A DNA stretch of 64,000 nucleotides from the NCBI GenBank assembly GCA_013398295.1, contig VZSF01008154.1:279593-343592 (forward strand). Reading direction: 5' to 3'. Source of the stretch: Chionis minor. Taxonomy: Eukaryota > Chordata > Aves > Charadriiformes > Chionididae. The notes under the pieces are model-generated. The model had not been told where the DNA came from and ran no database searches. It was given only the letters and a program-made list of their open reading frames with translations. The first letter of the stretch is position 1. Each line of letters starts with the position of its first letter. This document shows, one piece after another, positions 11,766 through 25,570 of the stretch. Both the position numbers and the translations under genes were made by a program.

Positions 11766-12737
11766 TTTAATTACAAAAAAGAAAGTGAAACACAAAGCGG
11801 AAAAAAAAAAAAACCACGCCCTCTCATTAAGTTCTAAGTGCAAACGCATGTTAAACAAAATCAGATATATTCCTTCTCAAAGATTCTCCATAGGAAACTC
11901 GAGAGCAACATCTATTCCTTTTTCTGGTAGCTAAAACTAAGACGTTGGCAAGTTTCCCCCGAGGTGAACGGCAAAGATGACCTTCAAGAAACAAATGGCA
12001 AAACTCCAGAAATAAAGACTAATCGGCATACACTGCATGCTGCTGGGAAAGGGGCAAAGGAGGGATAGCAGGAAACTCCGATAGAGTCACATCTGGCGAG
12101 CTAGAGAGAAGACAGTAAAAACATTTCACCGTTTGGGGTGTTTTGTTGGGGTTTTTTGGGTTGGAGGTTGGTTTGTTTGGAGGGGTTGGTTGGATTCATG
12201 GTGGACGAAGGTGGACAAGTTATTTCGGATTGTTTTCAATCGGGTCTTTTTACTCCTTTGAATGCAGCGCCGTCTGAAAATTAAGAAATCAATCTAGGCA
12301 GGAGTTAGTTGGCTGCGAAAAGCTTTCACCAACTCCAGAATGGTTATTTTGACGCATATTCTCTCTCAAAGGAAAAAGTCAGTCCTTCTAACCTATAACA
12401 TTTCTTGTGGTTTACAGCTAAAAGACAAAGATTTCGCAGCCGTTCTTTAATTTTAAGGTCCCTGTGACTAAAAGATTCACCGACTTGAAAAACGGAGCAC
12501 GGGCACTACCTGACACGTTATCAAAATAGTCAGCGTACCCCTGGAGGTTTTTTAAAACCTATTTCATTCATGCCAAAAGAGAACTTTGGTTAAGTTAGTG
12601 AGGGAAGACTCTCAAGCCTTCAGCAATTCGTGTGTAATACAGTGAGGCATGCAGTTCCTATTAAAGGTTATTTGGCTTTTTTTTTTTTTTTTGAGTAAGA
12701 ACCCAGCAAAGCCAGCCCCTTATGCCATTTAACACTG
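11766..12737. other. Unique non-coding stretch
   Basis: A G/T-rich tract occupies about 12,131-12,193 (clusters of GGGG separated by T runs) and a T homopolymer lies near 12,678-12,692. No gene or RNA is recognised. Confidence 0.5.
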
Positions 12738-12933
12738 AACGCGTGCAGAGCGTCCCATCAGCGCCGCTGGAAAAAATTCAGGCAATACGTTCACAGCGAA
12801 AGGTCGCGAGCAGTTGAAGCGCTATCGCAGGATAGACAACCAACTATCGCGTTTATTTTTATGTCGTGAGGAGACGACGACGTAAAGGACGCGTCCCTGT
12901 TCCGTTACAAATCGCTGGGCATCGCAGCGATTG
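12738..12933. promoter_or_regulatory. CpG-dense block of unknown function
   Basis: About 23 CpGs can be counted by eye in roughly 196 bases, although GC is only near 50 percent. The observed/expected CpG ratio is well above 1, unlike ordinary methylated vertebrate DNA. An inverted repeat with perfect 8-bp arms (aatcgctg / cagcgatt, 7-base loop) lies at 12,910-12,932, right beside the CR1 tail. It could be an unmethylated regulatory element. No open frame of note crosses it. Confidence 0.35.
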
Positions 12934-13025
12934 TGGGACATGGTTTAGGGGTGGTTTTTTGGCATAGGTTTACTGTTGGACTTGATGATCTTGAAGGTCT
13001 CTTCCAACCCAAGTGATTCTATGAT
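12934..13025 (+). mobile_element. Very short CR1 3' tail, sense
   Basis: Only the last ~90 bases of a CR1 are present: gggacatggtttaggggtgg, a diverged middle, then ggacttgatgatcttgaagg and the terminal gtgattctatgat unit. It is severely 5'-truncated, as is common for CR1. Confidence 0.88.
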
Positions 13026-16000
13026 CACACGGCCGCACTCGGTGCCCTCCGCCACATACCGGACCAGCTCACGGCTCCACGGTGCTTTCTGGTAATCCTA
13101 AATTCTACTAGTTGCCTTAACATTAAAAAAACCCCCAGAGAATTAAGATGTGGTCAACTAAGTGACATTTCCTCCCCCGAATTCCTCTTTGAAGATGCAT
13201 TTGCAAGTTTAGCTCCATCTGTTATTAGTAAGGAACAAAACAGATTTAGGTTTTTAAGTCTTATCCCCTACAGTAAACCTTAAGCTGTAACAAAATAAAA
13301 GCTATAGAGCTTACATTAATTTCTCCACAGACTTATAATTTTGAACAAAAAAATATTTTAAACCAGACAGAAGCTTGAGATTTAATTTGACGACGTTCTG
13401 TGTTTTTAAGAAGTAAAATTTGAGGAAGTTCTGCATTTTTTAAAAAGACAGTAAATGACCTACTTAGCGGATCTTTAGGAGCAAACACGGGATAGTGGCG
13501 TCAGCCTGGAGTCCTTGAGGTTCCAAAAAGAAAAACAACGAACCAAGTTAAAACCCTGCCCCGCAGTGCCTGATGAACACTCTATTTTCAGAATATACTT
13601 ATCGGAGAACAAAGAAATAAAGAGAAAGGAGAGGGGTGTCTTCCCAGGTTTTTAAATGGGGTTTTCCCCTGCACATTTTGATTTTTCAACGTGTCGGTTT
13701 TTCAGTAACCGTTCAGCCTTGAGCTCTACCACAAAGAAAATAAGTGTAACAAATAGAGGAAGATTTCTAAAAACCCTTTGGGGATATGCCCTATATAGCT
13801 GAGAGGCGCCAAGATTTTCCACGTTTAGTTCAGTTATGCTAAAAACTCCTTGACAACAGCGACGTGAAGTAAAAATGAATTAAATCACTCCAACGCACTA
13901 AAAGGCCCCGTATTTTAGCATCTTTCTCGCGACTCTGTGTGCGAGGTGACCCAGAGCTGGAGAAGCCGTGAAGAAGGAGCCTCGCAAGGAGCCACCTACA
14001 GCCAAATGGCACCAAGTCAGGACACAAGGATGACCATCCTGCATCCCATGGGAACCTCCCGGCACCACTGGCCTGGGAATCAGGAGGCTCATGGCTGCGG
14101 CCAAGGGTTAAGAGGGACTCACAGGAAGAAAAAATCGGACAATAAAAATAGCCGGGTGGGGTAACGAGATGTTTACAAAGCAAAACAAGAAGTTTAAAGA
14201 CTAATCCTGAAGTTATGAAATGCCAACACAGAGAATATTCTCAGGATACCAACTACGCTCTTATTAACCTGTAACTCACATGGCAAACAACAACTCAGCG
14301 CTTCAGCAACCTTGCTAAATCTTCCAGCTATTAAGGAAACGCATTAAAAGGGAACAAAGGTGGATTGCCTTGAGTTTTCTTTATAGGGAAAATCCCGCCA
14401 GGCAAGCAGAAGCCACACAAGTGCTACGCTATAAAAATATTGTCAGGAGAATATTCAATAGTAGTGTTATTACTGTCAGCTTGCTATAACTCAGATGACT
14501 AAAAAAAAAAAATCTAACGGCAACCAAAACCTCACGACGGATTTCTTCTTTCTTCATACTAGAACTGCTGTTTCTGATTATTTTAATTGGTTACTATTGG
14601 CAATACCATCTTTAGGGAAATTAGACACTAAGTTATGTAGCTAATCACGCGGTCACATCAATCACACAAACATCGTATTACCGTGTCGAGGAAACCGCCT
14701 GCTGTTCTACTTGGAAATGAAGCAGAAAAAGAATAAAAATCTGTCACCAAGCCAGTGAATCTCGATGCGATTTTAGCGCTGGTGCTTCATTTCGTCCGAT
14801 GAAGCCAGCGCAGGGTTATTCCCGAGGCAGAGACCAGCAGAACCAACCCGGCATTCTGGGGAAGGAAGGGCCTGACCACGGCATCCCCAGGACAACGAGG
14901 AAGGATCTGGGACCTCCTGTCCCGGCGCTTCAAACCTCCTGGACCCATATGGAACCGTCGAGCCAGAGTTTCTACCAAATCTCCGCTAGTTTAAACCAGT
15001 TGACTTTCCGGGGCCCGTTCACTCTAATTACTCAACGCAACAAGTCAATAAAGGTGAAAACAGTTCACTTGCAAGTATTAATTGTGGTTAAGGGTATCGT
15101 AGTTCTCCCACCGGGGGAGAAAAAAATATCTTCTCCCCACCCTGCCTTAAGATTACAGCTCTTCTAAGGAACCGCGCAGAAAAAACACAATTCGGGAATT
15201 ACGCAGGATGCTGTTTTCCCTTCCCCCAGTTTCCTCTTCCCACTCTCATTTCTCTGAAGACATTAAAAAGGCTCGTTGAAAATACAGTTGAGTGGGTGAT
15301 ACCATATATTCAGTTTTCATTCACGTGAGATTTGATTCTGGGTCAAAAAATTTCTTTGGTAAGTTTTCATTTCACTTGGAGTCGACCCCTACATACCAAT
15401 GGGGAACTCCGGGTGTTTTTTTAAGATGACGGAGATTCAGCATTAACGTTATTCCTTTCCTTTTGATGTATTCTTTCCACCGAGTTGCTGCAGGGAAGAA
15501 AACGCTCTTAAAAAGCAGGGCAAAACTTTGCCCTATCGCAGAAATACGGAGTAACTCCCGAGGAGAAAGCAGGAATTCTCTCTCCAGCACGCTCCCCTCA
15601 TTTCAAACAGGACTGATCCTTAGCGACGACAGTCGTCGGAACACGGCTGCTTTCGTTACGTGGAGATAACCTCAAAACCTCTACTCCACCTAAGAGTTTT
15701 CAGCTAAAATTTTGAGAATTAAAAGTTTGCCGGCATGTTATGTACCGCAGAACTGAAATTTGCATTGCTCCACAGAAATAGGTCAGGGATATAATTTACC
15801 TACTTAGAGTTACCCAGTTAAAGTGGTAAATAATGTTCATGCAAAACTTTTTAATTTAAATATTAGCATCTATGGGGGTAACACGTTGAGTAACGTTATT
15901 TCAGCGATTCCGGTCTCATATGAGCTCAAACTAATTCAACTTTGAAATTTCCTTCAAAGTCCAGAGCCAAGATGCGCAGAAAGCAGAAGGATACAGCTGA

Positions 16001-17197
16001 GATCATCGGATCGACTCTGTGCCAGGAAGATCCCTCCTGTAAACCAAGAGCACCTTTAACGTTCCTCGGTTTTGTTATCCACCGACGGCCCTATGGCTCT
16101 GTGCCATGATCAATAGCTATTGATTCACTTTTAGATTACGATCGTTTACGAGAAAGATTCTGTAACTCAGTTGAGCGGCACCTTTCCCACTCAAGTAGCC
16201 TCATTAAAATCAAATAACAGACTCCAGGTTCAGTTGGTAAATGAAGCGGAAAAACCTGCGTAAGCCTAGTTCAGTTCCAGGAGATAGTCAGTTGACGCTA
16301 AAAATATTCATTCATTTTGGCAAAATGAGTAACTAGTCAAAATTAGTTCCTTATTCCAACGTCTAAATATTAAAGCATTGTCCAAACCTGCCACGCTGCA
16401 GAACGCTACAAGCTTCGCCACGGCTCTTTCCTCCCAAAGAAGATAGCTGAGCGCAAGCTGGTAATTAATTTTTATTCGTATTAAAACACAGACTCATCTA
16501 AGACGTGGAGTAAATAACAAATTCCAAGCGCTTATTCCGCGATTTCGGTAAACCTCATTCTGCTGCTTCTCTGGCCACTGATGGGAGAGTGCCTCCATCA
16601 ACAAGACCGTAGGGTGTACTTGCCATGGCTAAAGGATAAAACAGTAAAAAGCTGAATTCTCTCACCGCATTCAGGATGCGGATCCCTACAAAACAAAGGC
16701 CTCTCCCAAAGCAACAGCGGTGCTTTGCCGCTGACCTGCTCCCAACAGAGCTGTTGGGAGCCAAACCTCCCATTCCCAGGTTATACTTGGGGGCTGCAGC
16801 GGTTCCACAAAATCTTCTGGTGACCAATGGAATCATTCCGGGCACTGCGGAATGGAAAACAACGCCTGATAAGGCAGGAAGTAGGTAAATCGCAACAACA
16901 ACGCTTTGAAAATCCATTAAAAGATATCCCTAGGAAACACCCTAGTCCACACGATGTATAAACAGCCAACATCGAGAGACCCGCTGTGCTTCCACGTCAA
17001 CCCGATGCACAGTCAAAAGAATGGACTTACACTTCTTGACCCAGGGAACTACGTCAACTAAGAGTAGTTATGGCTTGAGTTTGCCCAAGCTTCCCAGAAA
17101 TAAGTACTTGTCTTGGAATGAGGTATTAATTCTAGGTGTGAAAATAATAATATGACTATTCTATATATAACGATTCCACATACACAAAGCAAAAAAT
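13026..17197. other. Unique non-coding stretch
   Basis: No gene is recognised. A purine-rich run lies at about 13,610-13,640 and an A homopolymer near 14,500. Open frames at 13,839-14,183 (minus) and 14,799-15,167 (plus) match nothing I know. A strong palindrome lies at 16,738-16,761 and is listed separately. Confidence 0.5.
16738..16761. repeat. 24-bp near-perfect palindrome
   Basis: Arms of 11 perfectly complementary bases (gctcccaacag / ctgttgggagc) are separated by only AG. It could be a symmetric protein-binding site or a cruciform. A second smaller inverted repeat (cagcgg...ccgctg) lies just upstream at about 16,714-16,732. Confidence 0.8.
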
Positions 17198-17508
17198 AGG
17201 GGGCCTGCAGGAAAGCTGGGGAGGGACTCTGGATCAGGGAGTGGAGACATAGGATGAAGAGGAACAGTTTTAAACTGGAAGAGGAGAGATTTAGATGAGA
17301 TATTAGGGAGGAATTGTTGCCTGTGAGGGTGGGGAGCCCCTGGCCAGGGTTGCCCAGAGAAGCTGTGGCTGCCTCATCCCTGGAGGTTCAAGGCCAGGTT
17401 GGACGGGGCTTGGAGCCACCTGGTCCGGTGGGAGGTGTCCCTGCCCAGGGCAGGGGGGTTGGAGCTTTAAGGTCCCTTCCAAAACTAACCATTCTATAAT
17501 TCTATTCT
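17198..17508 (+). mobile_element. CR1 LINE 3' end, sense
   Basis: A 5'-truncated CR1 of about 310 bp. The plus strand starts gggggcctgcaggaaagctgg and runs through the ORF2 C-terminal relic, including a short duplicated/shifted patch near 17,300-17,340. It then continues into ...ggtcccttccaaaactaacc and ends in degraded attctataattctattctg units. Small indels break the ORF2 relic. Confidence 0.92.
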
Positions 17509-19810
17509 GCAGCATGAAAAGACACTTTTCTTTTCCTCTATCTTTATTTCAAGAGGTTCACAACCCTAAAAACTCTCAAAAAGTAAAAAAAAAAAAATAA
17601 AGTGATGAGCCTAACTGTAAAATGGGCAAGGTAACGTTCAAAAAAAAATCCAGAACAACAAAAGCCTTGGGAATATTAATAATGCATAGCTAATACCAAA
17701 ATTCAAAGGCTTGTCAGAAACCATGCGAGTCCAAGTTAATTTTGCAGAGATGTTTTTGCCACAGATAATAAAAAGAGAACAACATCAGGCTTGTTTGTAG
17801 TGACAATAAACCCATAAAATAGCAACACACAGAATAAAAAGGTACAGCATACGAAAAAAAGAAAAAAGGAAATAGATCGAGAATATTTCAAACTGGCAAA
17901 AACAAGACCAAATAGTAAAAAACCACAAGTTTTTATGCGACGCCCCAACATATTGTCTAATGTTTCTTATAATTATTGTTCACCCTGGTCCCTCTCTGGA
18001 ATGTTTTACAGTTCTTCCAAGCCAGCAATGCCCAGTAACCCACACCACTGGTTCTTTGAGGTTGGAAGTGTGTATGGGGGGAGTTTTCTCTACGGAAAAC
18101 TTGGAGCAGCTCACATTATTTCCTAACACCCATTTTGTTTGCTTAGTGCTTTTTGTCTACATCATCTTTATGCCCTCTGGACGCTCAAGTCCGTTCCTGC
18201 TCAAGAGACAAATCCTGGCACTCTCTCTTGGTATCCCTGGACAGAAAGATGTGCCTTTTGAGGGCATGCACGTGTGGGTCTTCTTGCCACGTTCCCCTTG
18301 AAGGCCAAGTTGGCCGTCGGCACCTACAGCCCCTGGCAACTCCCTCCTCCTTTTCACAGCCAGACTCAACGGCTCGTAACATCAGAGAAGGAGCAACGGC
18401 AAGACGTAAGCCCAAAAGTGGGACAACTTAACTGGCAGGAGGAGCAAGCTCTTGCTCCTCTCCAAGCAGCGCGTGGCTTTTCCTGCAAGCCTGCAGGAAA
18501 ACACGTAATTAACTGACTTGTCCTTAGAATTCTGTGCCTCCTCTTATCTGTATTTTTACAGGGGAGCCACCAGACTGAGGCGGCAGTAGAAAGAACGTTG
18601 GATTGGATGACACTCTCCAAATCGGACCTCCAAGAGCTGGCAGTATGACGAGTCCATCTCAAACCCGGTATCATCTAGTACCCGTTGTGAGAAAGGCAAG
18701 TGTAATGCCAGCTTCAGGAACAGTTACACATGTACACAGCACTGGGAAAAAAATAATCATTATGCTATTAGGCTCTCCTATTTCTGCCACTCTATAAATA
18801 GCAGTAAGTGTATCTGAAGGAATATGAGAAAGGCGATAAAGACATAACTAGACGCTTTCAGGTTTTTCGAAGCACTAAATCTTTCTGCTATGCCTTTTTT
18901 TGGGTTGGGTTCCCCCCCCCCAATAAAAGCAGGTAACTACCACTGATAGAGGCAGATAATACCAGATTAACAACATCTCCACTGGTCATGACCTCCAGCA
19001 AGGATCTAGCCTAAATATCCATCATCTACCTTAGATACCCAGTGAGCCACTTGCTGCCAACCAGGCGGAAGGAACCACAGAATATTTGCAACCTTCCCAT
19101 AGGGTCCCCCGAGTCCGCAATGGTCCCGTTTAAGGTGTCCTCACGCTCCTGTAGAGCTGGCCCTAAAGCGCAGGTGATCCCTCCCACCTTCCCCTTCCCA
19201 CAATTTTCTTCCATGCAGGAACAACATGTACTGTGTTTAAGGCAGTATTTATTCAACGCGGTTAAGGCTAGAAGCGTGGACTTGAACCTCTCATATCCAT
19301 GACAAAAAAAGTTAGCAGGCTAAGCCATCAGAAGTCCCACGGGAATGATGACCTCGCACTGTATTATCTTGTCCCAGTTTGAGATACCACGATGTATCTT
19401 ACTTTTGTGGGTTTGGGTTTTTTTTTTTAAAATATTTTTCATCTGTGGGTTGAGGCAGTCAGTACAGAAAGCTTTGCATAATTAACGTAGGCAGATATCT
19501 GCCCTCAGTGATGCTTTGGAAGCGTTTTGCAGAAATACAAAGATGTTCCTGGAAAAAAATGAAAAATCTATTAAGAGTAAGGCTTACAGAGGCAAGACTG
19601 TTAATGAGCAACATCATGATTCTTTTTCACATTTCCTTGTACAGTGACTGACCCAAACGGGTTGGGTGAGATCTAACAGAGGGCTTCTTCGGCTTCAAGT
19701 AGATTTTTCTGAACAGACAGACAAATTATTTCCTGTAAAAAGACTCATGACAAATGGATTTCCCGCCAGCCGAAATAGGGCTTTGCGAAACCAAAAAAAC
19801 CGAGATGAGA
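17509..19810. other. Unique non-coding stretch
   Basis: A-rich tracts lie near 17,585-17,600 and 17,640, a poly-C run at about 18,912-18,921 follows a G/T tract, and another G/T tract lies near 19,405-19,432. Several overlapping open frames of 60-113 codons cluster at 17,960-18,674 on both strands, but none matches a known protein. Confidence 0.5.
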
Positions 19811-20030
19811 TCACAGAATCACTTGGGTTGGAAGAGACCTTCAAGATCATCAAGTCCAACCATAAACCTACACTGCCAAAACCACCCCTAACCCATGTCC
19901 CTCAGCACCACGTCTGCCCGGCTTTGAAATACCTCCAGGGACGGCGATTCCACCACCTCCCTGGGCAGCCTCTTCCAATGCTGGAGAACCCTTTCGGTAA
20001 AGAAGTTTTTCCTAATATCCAATCTAAACC
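19811..20030 (-). mobile_element. Young CR1 LINE 3' end, antisense
   Basis: About 220 bp of CR1 3' region on the minus strand. It begins (plus reading) tcacagaatcacttgggttgg and ends by 5' truncation after ...cctaatatccaatctaaacc. Over its whole length I see only one base different from the copy at 61.7 kb (aatct here, aacct there). This points to insertion from a recently active CR1 subfamily. Confidence 0.93.
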
Positions 20031-22504
20031 AATGTGACAGAATATGCTTTTTCTGTCATTTTAATTAATACTAACAATATTGAACCACGTTAATCAAACA
20101 GCATGCCGCAATCTCAATTCAAAGATATCTGTATTATTCATAGGCAATCTGAATATTCAGTCTGCTCTGCATGTCAGCCCTAATGTTTAAGGTGGTGCAT
20201 TGTTATAAATCACTCGGAGCAGACGCACTCAGCTACGAAAATCATTCCAAACTACTGGGTTGTAATTCAACACCTTGTCTTTCTACTGATTGGGTATGTG
20301 CCAGCGCACATATTGTATTGACAGTTGAGATGAATGGCAGTCAGAAGCTTAAATAACCGCAAAAAACCTGCCTTGAGTGCCATAGCGAGATGCTTTATGA
20401 TACATCGAGACTGAAAAGTCTAATAAAAAGGCGCAGTTGTTAAATTTGCTCCTCAAATTCTTCATTTATCTAACAAAAGCGTGAAGAACGTCAAAAAGCA
20501 GGTCTATGTCTGTCTTATACATTAGTATTGCAGCACATACAACAAGTTTATGTCACATACTAATTCACAAAATGTTCAACATAAAGCACCAGTATGTCGT
20601 GGAGCAATTGGAGTCAATATACTTCAATCTATCTGTTCCCATGTTGCTTTTAACACAGCTTTTTCTCTTGGCTGTCAAACTCGGGCTCAATTTTCGCATA
20701 TTTGACTGTGCCACCGTTGCAAATTAAAACAAACGGAGAGGTCCCCAACCTCTTCTTTGCCTCCTTCCAGTCAGCCCATGGCGCAGCTAAGTGTACAGCG
20801 GAAAGAAGCGTCTCATTAAAATCTCCCTAAATTGAGCAAAGCTAAGCACTTCCTACTGACTGAATTTTTCCCAGGGCTGACGGAGGTTGTTTAACAGAGC
20901 TGTGGTTCTTTTTCTACTGACACCAGGCGTTTAAAAGTATCACACTGTTTTGTTCTTCAAGCATCTGAAGAGCTCAAGAGGTGAGCGTTTCCAGCAGGAA
21001 GGGGAAGTCATAATGTTAGAAGTATATTCTCCCACGCGTACAATTGTTTCTTCTGTATTTCCATTTCAATCCATATGCTTACTTATTGTCTACGCCAATT
21101 AAAGAGAACCACAACCCCGCTAAAGCGGTAGAACAGGGAATTCAACCCCAAGCCATCTGCATTACAACTCATACTTTAGGTCACTTTTTGGCAAATCCGA
21201 ATAACGATCCCTGAGACTTCATTTTCCTCCCAGAATTATAATTACCAGCGCGGGGTTGTGGGTTTGCTTTACACAATTGACGCATCTGGCCTCCTGTATT
21301 GCTTGTGGAAAACGGCAAACGAGTTATTTCAGAGATTCCTTGTGTTTCAAGATGACAAAAAGTTAAGATTAAGACGGCGTCCGTTTTGCAGACCCATGGA
21401 GCTGAGAAGTCGGTTGACAAAGGCTCTCTCTCACGAGGCACCAACTGGTACAGTCGCATCCTCCCTGCCTTCCTCACGGCCACAAACTGAACTCGGCAAA
21501 CCACAAAACTGATCAAACCCCGTGGGTCACAAGCTCTTCCCTTTCTGATTACGGGCTGGAACAATCAGCTGTCAACTTGACTACTTGTAACACAAGACAG
21601 AATCTCATTAAACCGTAACATCACCATCCTTTTTTTTTTCCCCCCTCCTTAAACGCATTATTCTATGAACATTGACAATTTGAAGCCTCACGGATCGTCA
21701 ATTCGATTGCAAAGCAAAGAAGCATTAATCAACCTTTTTCAAAAAAATATTGTAACAGACTTGCAAGACCGACTTCTAATAAGTCTTCATAGATTTTTAT
21801 AAAGTCCCTTTCAGACTAAAGGCTACTAACAAGCAGCTGACCTATTAGAACACAGGCAGCTTTGATTTCTTCCATGTTACCCTGTTTTCAGCAGATCTCC
21901 AAATTAAGGCTAAACAACACAAGAAAGGCTTCCAACAAGGTCTCCAGGTAGGTTCGCAGTAACACTGAGGGTCTACAGGAAAAGGGACTCATTTCACTCC
22001 AGGACAAGTGTCCTCTTACTGCAACGGGCCTCTTTGAAGAGACCAGTGGCAAATATTTTAAGAAATAGATATAAAAAACCGCTAAGAACAACAGTTATGA
22101 GTAGCAGAGGCATGCTCTCGTGGGCATTTCAAGAAGTAGGACAGCAGTGCCCAACTGGTCATCTCTGCTGATGTAAGTCTACAGCGAACGGCCATCCTAG
22201 ACAGAGGGATGCAAACTGCCCCAGCTCGTTATGGCCATTACTTGACATAGCTACGATGCTTTAGACGGTTCCCTAAGAAACCACAGCAACACTGATGCAG
22301 CCGGTTGTCACGTCACACCCTCAGCTTTAGGAGACCTTTCTGGTCCAGCGTCAGAGCTCAGACAGCAAGTGCTCGGCCGCCTGCCAGCCAAACGTCTTCC
22401 CCTCTGTCAACAAGTCATGAGACCACGGAGGACGAGCCTTGCCACCTCTCCAACACCAAACCTGGCCTCTTGAAACACCTTCACGGATGCAGGTTGTTTG
22501 CTGG

Positions 22505-22548
22505 TGGGTTGGTGGTGGGTCGGTTGGGGTTTTGGGGGTTGGTTTTTT
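22505..22548 (+). other. G-rich tract with G-quadruplex potential
   Basis: Four G runs (GGG, GGG, GGGG, GGGGG) lie at 22,506-22,538 with loops of about 8, 6 and 4 bases, followed by GG. This is slightly looser than the usual G3+ loop 1-7 rule, so quadruplex formation is possible but unproven. Confidence 0.4.
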
Positions 22549-25439
22549 CGAAGGAGGTAGAGAAGAGACGGGGAAAAAAAAAAACACAAACCACGATTTG
22601 ACCACTCTTGAATAATGAGGACAAGTCTACACCGCATTTAAAGTTTGCCTGAGCTCCGCTCACCACAGCTGTTGGAAAGTGGCGATACATAACGAACATC
22701 ACCCAAAGTTGTCACTTCTATTAATTTGTCTTCCATACAAACAAAAGCACCTAGGAAGGGTCTTGATCTCCTCCCTCCCATGCCCTTGCAACAGCCCTGA
22801 TAGCCCACGGCTCGCTATCAGATAGACAGAAATGTGCGCTTCCCGCCCCAAAGGCTTCATGACTTCTTCTAGTGGTGAAAATTGAATATTTTTGCAGTAA
22901 GGACGGCAAAGGAACCAAGCAGCACAAGACTCGTCACTCTTTCTTCATTTCCTTTATAAAAAATAAACGGTTGTAGTGTCTAATGTGGAGAATCTGATGC
23001 TACGTATCTTATTAATGCTGAATATGGCTTAAAAAAAAAAAAAGCTTCAGTAGAACTACTTGAGTAAAGGTTATTGAACATGACCGGCTAAAAAAACCTT
23101 ATCCTCTAGGGCCACTGGCTTCACACAGGTCAACGCTTTTGCTAATTGTATTATATTACAATAGGAAGTTATTTGATTTATGTACCTTCCCCTCCTTCAT
23201 CGCCTACATGTAACTTCACCTTCGATCATTTCTGCAAGTGGAAAGATGTAACTGCATATCATATGGTCTTTAAGTCAACTATGAAGTTTTTGATAAATGC
23301 TACTTCCTGAAAACACAAAAGAGCTAAAAATAATATAGAACTCCTCCTACTGACCAGCTCCTCTTTTCTACAATGACTTGCAACATGATGAAGCGAGACA
23401 AAAACACCACAGAAAATCCAGTATTATAAAATACCAAAGCAAGCGTTGGTCCAAAGAACATAAATTGACAGCATTATACCACACAGAAGAACAAAAATGA
23501 AAATAAAAATCATATAGTTAAGAGTTGAAATGGAAATTATTCCAATTCTATCAAACATTGAAGCGATAAAAAATTCAGGGTAGTCTCCGAAATGTGTTTT
23601 TAATCACTTAGTTATACTCTAATTGTTCTCCACGTGAAGAGTGAAAAAGCGGAAGTCTGTCAAAAGGCTTTTCCTAAGTAATCTTGCAGGACCAGATACG
23701 AACATAAAAGAGTCTGGAAACACAGCACGTGTCAAGGGGACACATGCTGTAAGGGCTGATTAGCTATTTTGGTTTTATATCTAAAGATCTCATCTATTAG
23801 CATGTGAAGATTAGAAACTGCTTTGCTACAGCTGTGACCATCTTTTTTTTTTATAAAAATCATTATTTTTAAACTTTGCGTTGAGTTCTAACTGATCCCT
23901 GAGTGATCAGCTGCAAGGGAAAACACAAAATAGTAAAAAGAACTGCTGCTAATAATACAGGAGGACGTGGAGGAACCATTGTAGTTAACCCACCCGTTAG
24001 TCCTGTTACAGAGTAAGGAAACCCACAAAACCAGTCAAAGCAACAACGCTTAGGAGTTATTGCATTTAGTTTTACCATCAGGAGAAAGAATATTTATGCA
24101 AAATTTATAAGAAGCTTGGTCTGTATGTGAAATGCTACAAGGGAATTTCTTTTGAGCCACCGACGTAGTAGAATATTTATGAGCATTGGGAATCAGGGCA
24201 GTCAGAATTACAGCAAACCGAGGTCACAGAGGGTAGGGTTGCAAGGTTACAGCGGTTGGCTCTTTTCTTTTTGTTTGGTTTTTATGGAATGCGTGCAAGC
24301 ATGCATCTTTACAGATAATTTTATTGTCTTGAACACCAAAAAAAAAACAAAAGTTGAGCATTTGTGTAGAGGCGACCTGGATATATACCCTGCAATACCC
24401 ATTTTTTTTTATTTTTAATAGTTTTCTCCATTTGGACTAATTTTCCAATATGCAGGAAGACTCCACTTCTTAAATGTATGTCGTCTTTACCCGTGAAACT
24501 GCTTGAATTAAAAATCAAATCTGAAGTTTGACCAAGAGATCATACTGAGCCGGGCACATTAGAGATGTAAACGGGTGGATGGACACAATAGTCACCCCGC
24601 GGATGATGTTTTAAATATATTTTTTGATTCTGTACGCAGCTACCACAAACTTTAAAACAGCAACCAGAGCAAGAAACTTCCTTTCTCAGATGCAATTTGC
24701 AGAGCATTAAAATACACGCCTGCATAGAACAAGAAAACACCCCGACCTTCAGCAATGGTTTTGGCCACAAATTGGAGCAGAATCCTTTTTTACTGCTTAA
24801 CTGCTGAGAAGATGCAGAGCTTTATGGTGATGCTGAAACACACACCCAATCTTTTGTCCTTTTCTTTTGTATACGTGCGATTGACCCAATTTAGCACAGC
24901 ACTGAGGGGATCTCCCGAGACAGGCAAAGTTCATGAAAATATTCATAGGAGAAAAAGGTATGTCATTATCTCCAGGCTTTGCCTACTAGCCTGTAATTAG
25001 AAAAATATCTTCTTTTTGTTTTTTTTTAGCAGATGGGTCTCCTGGCCTCTATCCAGGCCACGCTTCACATTGTCTATTATGGCAACCCAAATTGTGAATG
25101 AAGGAAGTGAAATAAAGTGTTTCCTAGTGTACCTTCGGAAAGCCCCAAAGCTGACGCACATCATATGAATGCACTTTTTATTATTATTGTTATTTTTTAG
25201 TAATTTTTTTTAGTAGAAACCTTCACGGCTGTTTGGTTTACCCTAATCCCCCAGCCCCGCCAAGCAAACCCAACAGGAAAAGTAGTGGGTTTTGGAAGAA
25301 AATAGGTACGTAGCAAAATAGAATCACAGTGCATGTGGAGGAATGGCTAAGAATGAAAGATACCGTACTGATACTCAGGAAGACCTGAACATTTTTAGGA
25401 ACAGAACAGCCGGCGCAGTAGGAAAAGTGGTACCATAAA

Positions 25440-25570
25440 CCTTTCCGTGGCATTTCAACGGCATTTCCCCAGCGAGTTCTGGGAAGAACCGGATCCTGCC
25501 TGAAAACACCGTTCCGCCTCCGGAGCCGCGCGTCGCCTGGTCTCTCCGCAGCTGGCAGCGACGAGGTTGT
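25440..25570. promoter_or_regulatory. Small CpG cluster
   Basis: About 14 CpGs lie in 125-130 bases at about 60 percent GC, flanked by CpG-poor AT-rich DNA. It may be an orphan CpG island or an exon of an unrecognised gene. The minus-strand open frames through it match nothing I recognise. Confidence 0.3.
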
